A DNA stretch of 50,818 bases from Gammaproteobacteria bacterium (GTDB lineage Bacteria; Pseudomonadota; Gammaproteobacteria; UBA9214): the NCBI GenBank assembly GCA_029860045.1, contig JAOUBY010000006.1, positions 1-50,818 on the forward strand, in the 5' to 3' direction. The translations under genes were made by a program, and so were the position numbers. The notes beneath the pieces are model-generated. The model did no database searches and was not told the origin of the DNA. It worked only from the letters and a program-made list of their open reading frames with translations. This document shows, piece by piece, positions 32,052 to 40,306 of this stretch; the first letter of the stretch is position 1; each line of letters opens with the position of its first letter.

Positions 32052-32405
32052 ATGATTTTTCTCAGGAAATCCCTAAAAGCATGGGGAACATCCGCATTCA
32101 GGGATGTGTTGAAGAGTGAAATCGAACAGATGAACACCGATGTGCTGCACCTGCAGCAAGGTCTGTCGCAGAGCAGTGTTGCACTGGATGACAATCTGGA
32201 CGCCATCATCATCAGCGTGTCAGATGAAACTGACTGCATCTGCGTAAAGGCCGGCATTTATTATGCAGGGATAATTGCCGGTTGCAGTTGCGCGGATGAC
32301 CCCACGCCCGACAATCAAACCACCGAGTATTGCCAGGTCCTGCTTGCTATCGACAAAACAACGGCTGAAACAACGGTAACCCTGTTGCAAGAGCAGACCG
32401 GGTAG
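32052..32405 (+). CDS. Conserved small protein with CSCADDPTP motif
   Basis: A 117-residue cytosolic protein. It begins near [18 protein letters not shown], a pattern I recall from conserved uncharacterised gammaproteobacterial proteins, and has a cysteine-containing motif [18 protein letters not shown] that could bind a metal. The C-terminal part is a beta strand pair ([17 protein letters not shown]). GC content is again like the chromosome, so the cassette region has ended. It lies nine bases before rluE and is probably co-transcribed. The function is unknown. Confidence 0.78.
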   Translation: MIFLRKSLKAWGTSAFRDVLKSEIEQMNTDVLHLQQGLSQSSVALDDNLDAIIISVSDETDCICVKAGIYYAGIIAGCSCADDPTPDNQTTEYCQVLLAIDKTTAETTVTLLQEQTG

Positions 32406-32413
32406 TTGTTCGC

Positions 32414-32947
32414 TTGATTGTCCTGTTCAACAAACCGTTCCGTGTCCTGTCACAATTCACTACCGAGGGTGACAAGGCCGTGCTGGCCGACTTTATCGAT
32501 ATCCCTGGCGTGTATTGTGCCGGTCGACTGGACTATGACAGCGAGGGCCTGCTGGTCCTGACCGATGACGGCAGACTGCAGCAACGCATAGCCAACCCGA
32601 AATTCGGCAAGGAGAAGGGCTACTGGGTGCAGGTCGAGGGTATCCCCGGTGAAAGCGACTTGGACAAACTGCGCAAAGGTGTTCCGCTCAAGGACGGTAT
32701 GACCCTGCCTGCAAAGGTCAAGACGACAGCAGCACCTGATATCTGGCCGCGTGATCCACCGATCCGGGAACGCAAGGCCATCCCGACCTGCTGGCTGGAG
32801 CTGACCATCAGCGAGGGCCGTAACCGGCAGGTACGGCGCATGACGGCACACATTGGTTTCCCCGTACTGCGCCTGGTGCGTTACCGGGTAGGCGAGTGGT
32901 CGCTGGGTGATCTGCCTGTTGGTAAGTGCCGGGTGATTAAAGGTTAA
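32414..32947 (+). CDS. rluE: 23S rRNA pseudouridine synthase RluE-type
   Basis: Modifies uridine to pseudouridine in 23S rRNA (position 2457 in E. coli RluE). The 177-residue catalytic domain has the opening [14 protein letters not shown], the catalytic aspartate in [17 protein letters not shown], and [20 protein letters not shown] near the C-terminus. It uses TTG as start because no ATG or GTG fits the conserved beginning, and the gene lies just after its neighbour. No S4 domain is present, typical of RluE. E. coli RluE has a longer N-terminus. Confidence 0.92.
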   Translation: MIVLFNKPFRVLSQFTTEGDKAVLADFIDIPGVYCAGRLDYDSEGLLVLTDDGRLQQRIANPKFGKEKGYWVQVEGIPGESDLDKLRKGVPLKDGMTLPAKVKTTAAPDIWPRDPPIRERKAIPTCWLELTISEGRNRQVRRMTAHIGFPVLRLVRYRVGEWSLGDLPVGKCRVIKG

Positions 32948-32999
32948 ACATCAGCTAGTAGTTGCATCCTGCTGTTTTTTATATTTATCTAACTACAAG

Positions 33000-34454
33000 C
33001 TATTCCCTGATCTTACGGCGCAACGGTCGTCGAATCGAACCGATCACCAGGATGAGTGTACTGACTGCCAGGATCGGCACGACCGGCAGGAAACCGAAAG
33101 ACCAGGTGGTGGGAATGACATCGGTCGCATAGCCCAGCAATAAGGCCTCACCCACCAGGATGGAAGCCATGCACGCACCGGGTCGGGTCGACGACCAGTA
33201 CAGCGTCGCAATGGTGGTCGGGAACAGTACGGCCAGTCCGGTAAACGCGTGGGTTGCGATCTCCAGGATAGTGGCAGGTGGTTTCCACGCCAGCGCCAGA
33301 CCGATCAAGGCCAGGACTGCAACCAGTATGCGCCCGGTCAATACCTGGGCGCGGTGACTGGCTGTCGGCCGGAAACCGCGCTGATAGACGTCCCGTGTGA
33401 GCATCGAACTCAGTGCCAGTAACTGCGAGTCCATGGTTGACATAAAGGCTGCCAGCGCGCCCACCATGACCAGTGCCTCGAACCAGTACGGGGTATAGGC
33501 AGCCAGCATCATTGGCAGCACCTGGTCTACCTGTTTTCCTTCCAGCGCCGGGAAATCGATATGTCCGAGTACACCGATAGTAATCGGGAACAGGAACAGT
33601 ATCGCTGTTACCAGCGGGTAAAGGGTGATGGTCCTGTGCAACGCGGCTGTGCTGTTCGGGATGAAAAAGCGCATGAAGATATGCGGGAACATCGGCACGC
33701 TCAAAAACCACAGCAGTGAATAACTGAACCACTTGCCGGGAGTATAGTAGTCATGCAGTCCGCGCGCTGTGAACAGTCCCGGCTCCAGCTCCAGCACCCG
33801 TGCATTGGCCTGCTCCAGCCCGCCTAAACCACCGGCTACCATAAACAGGGCCGCACTGATCAGTGTAAACATCATGATGCCCTGCAGTACATCGGTCCAT
33901 GCCACGGTGCGCATGCCGCCCAGGTACACATACAGCACGATGAAGCCGGTGACCAGGCTGGCGGCGACGAAGTAGGGGATATCGCCGTTGGTCAGGTTGG
34001 AGATGATATAGCCTGCGCCAATCGGTTGCAGGGCGAGATAGGGCAGGGTAAAGACCACCATTACGCCGAGATAGAGCAGTTCCAGCGATCGGCTGTTGAG
34101 TGTTTTTCCGATCAGTTCTGGCGGGGTGATATAACCGTGCCGCTGCCCGGCCTTCCACACGCGACTGCCGACCAGGTAAAAGGCGACCGCCACGAAGGCC
34201 GTGCCGAAGGCCATGGTGCCGTAGTAACTGTAGCCGATGCGGTAGCCGGCACCGGCAAAACCGAGAAAGAAGAAGGCGCTGAAATTAGTGGCAATGAGTG
34301 TAAAGAACAGCACGAAAGTGCCGACCCGCCGGCCGGCAAGAAAATAGTCTTCGGGCGTGTTTTTCTCTTTGCGCAGGCTGTAACCACTGATGACCAGTGT
34401 CAGCAGGGCATAGGCGCCGATCATCAGGTAAAAAAAGTTGTTTCCCGCGAGCAT
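33000..34454 (-). CDS. Sodium:solute symporter family (SSS) transporter
   Basis: A 484-residue inner-membrane protein with about 13 hydrophobic segments. SSS marks include EDYFLAGRRVGTFVLFFTLI, the sodium-site region FFLGFAGAGYRIGYSYY, and the family signature AFMSTMDSQLLALSSMLTRD. It resembles the PanF/PutP branch, but the substrate cannot be named. A small two-helix membrane gene sits three bases upstream on the same strand, a common accessory to SSS permeases. The next gene is convergent (rluE). Confidence 0.9.
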   Translation of the reverse strand: MLAGNNFFYLMIGAYALLTLVISGYSLRKEKNTPEDYFLAGRRVGTFVLFFTLIATNFSAFFFLGFAGAGYRIGYSYYGTMAFGTAFVAVAFYLVGSRVWKAGQRHGYITPPELIGKTLNSRSLELLYLGVMVVFTLPYLALQPIGAGYIISNLTNGDIPYFVAASLVTGFIVLYVYLGGMRTVAWTDVLQGIMMFTLISAALFMVAGGLGGLEQANARVLELEPGLFTARGLHDYYTPGKWFSYSLLWFLSVPMFPHIFMRFFIPNSTAALHRTITLYPLVTAILFLFPITIGVLGHIDFPALEGKQVDQVLPMMLAAYTPYWFEALVMVGALAAFMSTMDSQLLALSSMLTRDVYQRGFRPTASHRAQVLTGRILVAVLALIGLALAWKPPATILEIATHAFTGLAVLFPTTIATLYWSSTRPGACMASILVGEALLLGYATDVIPTTWSFGFLPVVPILAVSTLILVIGSIRRPLRRKIRE

Positions 34455-34457
34455 GCC

Positions 34458-34682
34458 TCAGTCTGGCCCGGGGTCGTCATTTCCGGATCGACCGGCAAGG
34501 AAGCCAACCAACAGCGCAACAAGCAATCCCTGCAGCAGCAAGAAATAGAAGACCCGCAGCGGGAAACCCCAGGGGCCGGTATGAATCTCGCCGTTCCAGA
34601 ACAGGAAATCCTGAGACAACAGGAACAACAGGGCAAACAGGATGCTCCATGTGAGATTGCGGGGCTGTTGCCGATGTTTCAT
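34458..34682 (-). CDS. Small two-helix membrane partner of the SSS symporter
   Basis: A 74-residue protein with two hydrophobic helices (LTWSILFALLFLLSQDFLFW and FYFLLLQGLLVALLVGFLAG) around a short GEIHTGPWGFPLR loop. The size and placement fit the DUF485/DUF3311-type small partners of sodium symporters. The start at 34682 (MKHRQQ) is preferred over one 13 codons upstream. It is coupled to the symporter with a three-base gap. The 257-base upstream region shared with the next gene contains a TGCTACTAT extended -10-like element (34890-34898) on the plus strand. Confidence 0.78.
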   Translation of the reverse strand: MKHRQQPRNLTWSILFALLFLLSQDFLFWNGEIHTGPWGFPLRVFYFLLLQGLLVALLVGFLAGRSGNDDPGPD

Positions 34683-34939
34683 GTCTGCCTGTCCCGGGTT
34701 GCACGAATTCCCAACACCCACACAACTATACTTCGGTATGGGTGTGGCGTCATCGATATAAACAGACCTGTTTTTTACTTTTACTGGCCTGTCGAGGCTA
34801 TCGAGCCGCGCCGCAGCGTTCTGCAGAATTTAATTCCAGGGCACAAATAACTGAACTGCGACGTATCTCATGGTACCCCGGCACATTTTTGCTACTATCA
34901 GGGCAAGCAGGACAACAAAACCCGACAGGAGCCACACCG

Positions 34940-35533
34940 ATGAAGTCGCATATTTTAGTGAAACTGCAAGCACTACTCGCCGCAGCACTGGTACTGCTGA
35001 TGGCAGCACCGGCATTCGCCAAACCACCCCCGTGGGCACCAGCGCACGGTTACCGCAATCAGTACAAGGATCACCACGATTATCCACCCATTCTGCCCTG
35101 GCATGGCCGCGGGTATAAGAACGATTACGTGCTGGGCGGACGCTGTGACCGTGCCGGGCTGGGCGCGGTGCTGGGCGGCATGGTCGGTGGCATAGCCGGC
35201 TCGCAAATCGGCAAAGGATCAGGGCAGACAGCGGCGACCATCGCCGGTACGGTGATTGGCATCCTGGTCGGGCGCTCGATCGGGCGGCACATGGACGCCA
35301 ACGACCAGCAGTGCACCGGACAGACCCTGGAGCATGCACCGGACCGCGCAACGGTACGCTGGCATGATCCGGACAGCGGCACCAGCTACGGGGTGACCCC
35401 GCTCAAAACCTGGCGCCATCAGGATGGGCGTTATTGCCGTGAATACACCACCCATGCCACGGTCGGCGGACGCTCACAACAGATCTACGGACAGGCCTGC
35501 CGCCAGCCGGATGGCAGCTGGGTAAGGCGTTGA
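34940..35533 (+). CDS. Glycine-zipper outer-membrane (17-kDa antigen-like) protein
   Basis: A 197-residue exported protein. The signal peptide (LQALLAAALVLLMAAPAFA) is followed by a His/Tyr/Pro-rich segment, then a glycine-zipper 2TM motif (LGAVLGGMVGGIAGSQIGKG and IAGTVIGILVGRSIGRHM) as in the Rick_17kDa_Anti family. The C-terminal domain (CREYTTHATVGGRSQQIYGQ and ACRQPDGSWVRR) is the usual RT/SH3-like end of this family. It is probably outer-membrane or periplasmic. GGAG lies before ATG 34940; an upstream in-frame start at 34742 would bury the signal peptide. The stop lies inside a hairpin. Confidence 0.87.
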   Translation: MKSHILVKLQALLAAALVLLMAAPAFAKPPPWAPAHGYRNQYKDHHDYPPILPWHGRGYKNDYVLGGRCDRAGLGAVLGGMVGGIAGSQIGKGSGQTAATIAGTVIGILVGRSIGRHMDANDQQCTGQTLEHAPDRATVRWHDPDSGTSYGVTPLKTWRHQDGRYCREYTTHATVGGRSQQIYGQACRQPDGSWVRR

Positions 35534-35547
35534 TCAGCGCCTTACCC
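35520..35547 (+). terminator. Hairpin at the end of the glycine-zipper gene
   Basis: A perfect 10-bp stem (35520-35529 with 35538-35547) with an 8-base loop overlaps the stop codon of the preceding gene. No T tract follows, so it is at best a partial terminator or an mRNA-stabilising hairpin ahead of the cupin gene. Confidence 0.5.
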
Positions 35548-35601
35548 GGGTAGTGGAAACCGCTTTCGACAAAAACAACCAGCAAATACCAGGAGAACCA
35601 C

Positions 35602-36009
35602 ATGTCCAGCAAGCCGGGCAATAACGAGCCCATGACTTCTGCAACCAGCGCGGTCTGGAATAATCATGTCACGGTACCGGACACGCCAGAGGGCTTCACG
35701 GTTAGAACCACGTATCCGACCAATCCGGACGGTGCCGAGGTGATGCTGGAACAGTGGGCGGCGGGCAGCGCCGAACCCCCGCACTCACACCCGGGTGATG
35801 ACATGACCGTGGTGGTCGAGGGCAGGATGGCAGTGCAGTTCTTCACCCGGGCAGGGGATACACTGGTAGCCGACGGTGAACCCCTGGTCCTCAACCAGGG
35901 CGATGCCGGGTATATCCAGGCCGGGCGTATCCACGATGCCAGCTACCTGGAAGACTGCAAGCTGGTCTACGTGCATGACCGGGCCTTCGGCTTCAACGCG
36001 GAAGAGTAG
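35602..36009 (+). CDS. Cupin-domain protein
   Basis: A 135-residue single-cupin protein. Motif 1 is PHSHPGDDMTVVVEGRMAVQF (His, His and Glu metal ligands) and motif 2 is NQGDAGYIQAGRIHDA (the final His ligand). Small stand-alone cupins bind metal and act as dioxygenases, isomerases or ligand sensors, so no reaction can be named. An AGGAG lies upstream of ATG 35602. It sits between two envelope genes and may be transcribed alone. Confidence 0.85.
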   Translation: MSSKPGNNEPMTSATSAVWNNHVTVPDTPEGFTVRTTYPTNPDGAEVMLEQWAAGSAEPPHSHPGDDMTVVVEGRMAVQFFTRAGDTLVADGEPLVLNQGDAGYIQAGRIHDASYLEDCKLVYVHDRAFGFNAEE

Positions 36010-36143
36010 GTCCCAACACCCGTTCCACCCCGGCTGCTGCCTGGCACATCAGGTCAGTGGCAGGCCGGTAACGTGATGCATGTCCGGTTTTCATCAAATC
36101 CCTGCGCTAACGTGTAGCTGTGATGAGGAAACGGAGGCGCACC

Positions 36144-36896
36144 ATGAACCGGACACTTCCTGTAATAATGCTGGCCGCACTGTTGCCGGCAACCGCGGTA
36201 GCGGATACCGGTATCACCCTTGGTGCCCGTTACGGGACCAGTGACATCAACGGTTCGCTGCGCCAGTCAAGTACCAGTTCGGCCGATGACCTCGACATCA
36301 ATGATGACCTGGGATACCGGGATGCCAGTCCGGAGAATTTTTACCTGCAGCTTGAACACCCGTTACCCTTGCTGCCCAATGCGCGGCTGAATCGCAGCGG
36401 TATGGATGAATCCGCCAGCGGGCAGTTGACCCGCACAGTCGATTTCGCGGGCAGCACCTTCACACTCGGCGAGACTGTCGGCAGCACGGTAGACGTCACC
36501 CAGACCGACATCATCCTCTACTACAGCATCTTCGACACGGTGGCGAATATCGATGTCGGCGTCAATGCGAAGCATCTCGACAGCAGTGCCAGCCTCACTG
36601 GCAGCCTGGCTGGTAACGAAACCGCGAGTATTTCAGGCTGGGTACCAATGCTGTACGCCGGTGTTGGGGTCGACCTGCCACTGACCGGCCTGTCGATTGG
36701 TGCCGATGGTTCCTATACCGGCTACCAGGGCAGTCGTTTGTATGACCTGAACCTGCGTGCCAGTTACACCACGGACTGGCACATCGGCGCTGATCTCGGC
36801 TACCGGCGCATGAAACTGAACCTGGACGATTTCGACGACTCGTATTCTGATATCGAATTCGACGGACCCTATGCCGGTGTGTTTGTTACGTTCTAG
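36144..36896 (+). CDS. TIGR04219-type outer-membrane beta-barrel protein
   Basis: A 250-residue exported protein with signal peptide (LPVIMLAALLPATAVA) and alternating amphipathic strands ending in aromatic residues, finishing GPYAGVFVTF, a terminal Phe typical of BAM substrates. Seen strands include TQTDIILYYSIFDTVANIDV and LYDLNLRASYTTDWHIGADL. Resembles the TIGR04219 family of uncharacterised barrel proteins. The start is ATG 36144 with GGAGG seven bases before; a GTG 24 bases earlier lacks such a site. It is convergent with the DUF4922 gene. Confidence 0.83.
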   Translation: MNRTLPVIMLAALLPATAVADTGITLGARYGTSDINGSLRQSSTSSADDLDINDDLGYRDASPENFYLQLEHPLPLLPNARLNRSGMDESASGQLTRTVDFAGSTFTLGETVGSTVDVTQTDIILYYSIFDTVANIDVGVNAKHLDSSASLTGSLAGNETASISGWVPMLYAGVGVDLPLTGLSIGADGSYTGYQGSRLYDLNLRASYTTDWHIGADLGYRRMKLNLDDFDDSYSDIEFDGPYAGVFVTF

Positions 36897-36917
36897 GGCA
36901 GGCGCTGCACATCGGCC

Positions 36918-37997
36918 TCAGAGCGGCACACGGATATCACCCAGGATCCTGGCAATTTTCTGGTAATCAACATCGCCGCGGTCCAGGTCATGTTTTTCAG
37001 TCTCGGTCGTCAGCACCAGTTCACCCAGAATCTCCAGACTGCCTATCATGCCGGCCATGTGCGGTGAATGGCCCAGGTCCTTGTCGCGAGGCACGAAATA
37101 GATCCGCAGATGGCTGCCGTCGGCATCGGTCATGGCGAAGATATTGGCTGACAGGGTAGGGCGCAGACCGATGCGGGTACGTAACCAGTGCTCGACGCTT
37201 TCGACGGCACGGTTGATGACGGTATCCGGGTCACCTCCCTGCCAGCACATGCCCTCCACCGGGTAATCCTCGATCACCGACTCGATATCATCAATCGCGT
37301 GCGCGGGAGCCAGTTCCAGTGGAAATATCTCCTCCACGCTACGGCGCCTGAAAAACTGGTAGTGAAAATGCTTCGGGACCGAGGTGCCGGCACCCTCACC
37401 ATTATAGAAACCGACATAACCGGGCATGCGTGCAGACAACTCGGCCAGGTTGGTTATGATTTGCCTGATCGTGAATTGCCCGGGCGCCGTCTCATCCAGA
37501 TTCCAGGCCTGCGGAATATGGTCGCAGGTGGCGATCACCAGGTGTAATGGCATCAATGGATAGGCATTCATCCATACATGGAAATGCGTGTTGTCCTGCT
37601 CGACGTCATAGCCGAACTCAATCCCGCGGTGCTGCCACTGGATATTGGACGCACACAGGAAACAGTCATTGTTGATTGCATCGCCGCGCTCCGGGGGTAT
37701 AGCATTGACACGGATCTTCAGCCGGTTGACCCGTTCCGGGTTGTACTGCACCGACAGGAACCGCGCCGCATCATCCGGGTGCGGGAACCGGTAGCACTGC
37801 ACAGCGCCCAGGTTATCACGGATGAACCCCCGCTCCAGCTGATGTTCACGCAAATGCTCGACCGCACCAAGCAGGTTGCCATCACGCGTCTCAAGCGCGC
37901 GCATTTCCGCATTCAACTCAGTCCACGAATTGTGATATCGGCGTTTGTCAGTATCAATCTGGTGCATGTTCGCATCAATCTTGTGCATGTTCATCAT
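36918..37997 (-). CDS. DUF4922 / GalT-like (HIT superfamily) nucleotide-sugar phosphorylase candidate
   Basis: A 359-residue cytosolic protein. Markers are CFLCASN (Cys112 and Cys115, zinc-type) after RLKIRVNAIPPERGDAINND, the strand-rich EFGYDVEQDNTHFHVWMNAY, and VPKHFHYQFF with His210-x-His212-x-Gln214, the histidine triad-like active site of GalT, Ap4A phosphorylases and GDP-hexose phosphorylases. This fits DUF4922, whose eukaryotic relatives phosphorolyse GDP-glucose or GDP-galactose. The substrate here is unknown, and neighbours suggest an NDP-glucose. It is divergent from the kinase gene. The start is uncertain among 37997, 37994, 37988 and 37967, and a 21-bp tandem duplication lies in this region. 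Confidence 0.75.
   Translation of the reverse strand: MMNMHKIDANMHQIDTDKRRYHNSWTELNAEMRALETRDGNLLGAVEHLREHQLERGFIRDNLGAVQCYRFPHPDDAARFLSVQYNPERVNRLKIRVNAIPPERGDAINNDCFLCASNIQWQHRGIEFGYDVEQDNTHFHVWMNAYPLMPLHLVIATCDHIPQAWNLDETAPGQFTIRQIITNLAELSARMPGYVGFYNGEGAGTSVPKHFHYQFFRRRSVEEIFPLELAPAHAIDDIESVIEDYPVEGMCWQGGDPDTVINRAVESVEHWLRTRIGLRPTLSANIFAMTDADGSHLRIYFVPRDKDLGHSPHMAGMIGSLEILGELVLTTETEKHDLDRGDVDYQKIARILGDIRVPL
37951..37992. repeat. 21-bp tandem duplication at the 5' end of the DUF4922 gene
   Basis: Bases 37951-37971 and 37972-37992 are adjacent copies differing at two positions. They encode two in-frame seven-residue units (MHKIDAN and MHQIDTD) and duplicate a possible ATG start codon. The repeat is close to the translation start. 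Confidence 0.85.
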
Positions 37998-38113
37998 CGG
38001 TGTATCCGGTTGTAATAACAGGCCTGTTGCTATGCTAGACTGCCTGTTTAACCACGTACCGGGCAAGGGGCAGGATTCTATAGCACTTCTGTCCGTAATC
38101 AAGCGAGGAACAG

Positions 38114-38758
38114 ATGCAGGGCGACACCATTGTCATCGAAGACCACCACCACAGGGCCGCAATCAATATCGCTGCAAAACTCCTGCCAGTTATCCAGGCC
38201 AGTACAGGAAAATACACGCTGACGGTTGCCGGGGAGTCCGGTGCCGGAAAATCCGAGGTCGCCACAGCGATTGCCCGGCAGCTGGAAGCGGCTGACATTC
38301 CCTGCCTGATCCTCCAGCAGGACGACTATTTCGTCTACCCGCCGAAGACCAACGACCGCACCCGGCGCGAGGATATCGGCTGGGTCGGCCCGCAGGAGGT
38401 CAGGCTGGACCTGATGAGTGAGCACCTGAAGGCCTTCCTCGACAATGAGCCCAGCGTCGAGAAACCGCTGGTGATCTATGCCGAGGACCGGGTCGATTCC
38501 GAGACCCTGGACATGCAGGGTGCCAGGGTGGCCATTGCCGAGGGGACCTATACCAGCAAACTGGAGCATGTAAATACACGGGTATTTATCGATCGCGATT
38601 ACCGTGACACGCGCAAGCACCGGGAACGCCGCAACCGTGATGCCTCAGAGCTGGATGCCTTCATCGACCAGGTACTCATCATCGAGCACGAGATCATTGC
38701 CGCCGACAAGGCGCGTGCCGATGTCATCATCAACCGTGACTACACTATAGACAGCTGA
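38114..38758 (+). CDS. Uridine-kinase-like P-loop kinase
   Basis: A 214-residue cytosolic kinase with Walker A GESGAGKS at about 40-47, the phosphate-acceptor region LILQQDDYFVYPPKTND, a lid rich in arginine (DTRKHRERRNRD), and C-terminal ADVIINRDYTIDS. It belongs to the uridine kinase / phosphoribulokinase superfamily, but no particular substrate is identified. It shares the short upstream region with the divergent DUF4922 gene and lies seven bases before a glycosyltransferase, so it likely acts in the same sugar pathway. Confidence 0.82.
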   Translation: MQGDTIVIEDHHHRAAINIAAKLLPVIQASTGKYTLTVAGESGAGKSEVATAIARQLEAADIPCLILQQDDYFVYPPKTNDRTRREDIGWVGPQEVRLDLMSEHLKAFLDNEPSVEKPLVIYAEDRVDSETLDMQGARVAIAEGTYTSKLEHVNTRVFIDRDYRDTRKHRERRNRDASELDAFIDQVLIIEHEIIAADKARADVIINRDYTIDS

Positions 38759-38764
38759 ACACAC

Positions 38765-40192
38765 ATGCACATCGCCTTTCTGAACCCGCAGGGTAATTTC
38801 GACAAGAACGATTCCTACCTGACCGAACACCCCGACTTTGGCGGCCAACTGGTCTATGTCAAGGAGGTCTGCCTGGCACTGGCCCGACTGGGCGTGCAGG
38901 TAGATATCATCACGCGCCGCATCGACGACCCGCAATGGCAGGGTTTTACGGAGCAGCTGGGCTGGTACACAGACGATCAGAGCGGCCCGCGCATTGTCCG
39001 TATCGATTGTGGCGACAGCGGCTTCCTGCGCAAGGAACACCTGTGGCCTCACCTGGACGAGTTCGTTGCGAACACCATCGATTTCTACGGTGAGGGACTG
39101 CCGGATGCGTTTACCGCACATTATGCCGATGGCGGTTACTGCGCGGCCTTGCTGAAGCGGTTGACCGGTCGCGGCTTTACCTTCACCGGTCATTCACTGG
39201 GCGCACAGAAACTGGACAAGCTCGGCATGCAGCCGGCCAATGCCGAACAAATGGAAAGCGAATACTTCTTCTCGCAGCGCATCACTGCCGAACGCCTGTC
39301 CATGAGCGAGGCCTTCAGGATTATCACCTCGACCCGACAGGAGCGCCTCGACCAGTACGGTCACCCGCTTTACCAGGGTGCAATAGATGTCAACGATGAT
39401 GCCCGGTTTGCCGTTATCCCGCCCGGCGTGAATGGCCAGGTCTTTTCTACCGAGGCCGGCACAGTGGATGCAGGACAGCTGGCCCTGCTGGAGCAGCAAT
39501 GCGGCGCGACCGACAAGCCCTATATCATTGCCTCCAGCCGCCTCGATGAAAAGAAAAACATCCTCGGCATCGTCAAGGCGTATGCCGGCTCGGCAGAACT
39601 GCAGCAGATGGCAAGACTGGGTATTTTCATTCGCGGCATCACCGATCCGTTTACCGACATCGACACACTGCCGGAGGCCGAACAGGCCGTGCTCGGGCCG
39701 ATCCTTGCCACTATCGACGATGCAGGCATTCGCGGGCTGGTGGACTTTTTCGACATTCGCTCCCAGCTGGCGCTGGCGGCCACCTACCGTTACTTTGCCC
39801 GGCGTGGCTCGGTGTTTGCACTGACCGCGTTCTATGAACCGTTTGGCCTGGCACCCATCGAGGCGGCGGCCTGCGGGCTTGCCGTCGTGGCCACGCAGAA
39901 CGGCGGGCCAACCGAGATTTTCGAGGATGGCTCCGGCATCCTGGTCGACCCGTTCGATGCCGATGACATCGCACAGGGCTTGCGCGAGTGCCTGTTACGC
40001 CAGTCCGAACTCGCGACACGCGCTATCGAGCGGGTGCGCAGCACCTATACCTGGGACAAGACCGCGGCAAACTACCTGGCAGTCATCGAGCAGGGGATCC
40101 GGGATAATGCCGGGGCAGGGCAGTTCGAGATTCCCGACATTAACAGCCGGGGGCGCATCAGCAATTACCTGTCAGACAGGGCGCAGGCATAA
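38765..40192 (+). CDS. GT4 glycosyltransferase, sucrose-phosphate-synthase-like
   Basis: A 475-residue GT-B fold enzyme. The N-terminal domain begins HIAFLNPQGNFDKNDSYLTE with DFGGQLVYVKEVCLALARLG, a glycine-rich acceptor loop like that of sucrose-phosphate and mannosylfructose-phosphate synthases, and FTGHSLGAQKL. The C-terminal donor domain has PYIIASSRLDEKKNILGIVK and the EX7E motif in FYEPFGLAPIEAAACGLAVV. It probably transfers a hexose from an NDP-sugar to a sugar phosphate; donor and acceptor are not proven. No phosphatase gene for sucrose 6-phosphate is visible. A strong bidirectional terminator follows. Confidence 0.85.
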   Translation: MHIAFLNPQGNFDKNDSYLTEHPDFGGQLVYVKEVCLALARLGVQVDIITRRIDDPQWQGFTEQLGWYTDDQSGPRIVRIDCGDSGFLRKEHLWPHLDEFVANTIDFYGEGLPDAFTAHYADGGYCAALLKRLTGRGFTFTGHSLGAQKLDKLGMQPANAEQMESEYFFSQRITAERLSMSEAFRIITSTRQERLDQYGHPLYQGAIDVNDDARFAVIPPGVNGQVFSTEAGTVDAGQLALLEQQCGATDKPYIIASSRLDEKKNILGIVKAYAGSAELQQMARLGIFIRGITDPFTDIDTLPEAEQAVLGPILATIDDAGIRGLVDFFDIRSQLALAATYRYFARRGSVFALTAFYEPFGLAPIEAAACGLAVVATQNGGPTEIFEDGSGILVDPFDADDIAQGLRECLLRQSELATRAIERVRSTYTWDKTAANYLAVIEQGIRDNAGAGQFEIPDINSRGRISNYLSDRAQA

Positions 40193-40237
40193 AACGCCGG
40201 CAACGGCGAATTATCCGACTATTCAAACAAACACCAT

Positions 40238-40273
40238 AAACAGCAACGGCTCCCCAGGGAGCCGTTGCTGTTT
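40238..40273. terminator. Bidirectional terminator between the GT4 gene and glgC
   Basis: A near-perfect 17-bp stem formed by AAACAGCAACGGCTCCC (40238-40254) and its reverse complement (40257-40273), with a two-base nominal loop that would open to four. A-runs on the left and T-runs on the right let it end both the rightward glycosyltransferase transcript and the leftward glgC transcript. Confidence 0.9.
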
Positions 40274-40306
40274 TACATCTGCACCAGGATATTTCTTGCC
40301 ATCCGG

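Noticed and set aside
34026-34850. 274-codon plus-strand ORF opposite the symporter
   Set aside because: Gln/Glu-rich nonsense composition and no motif; the minus-strand SSS symporter is certain.
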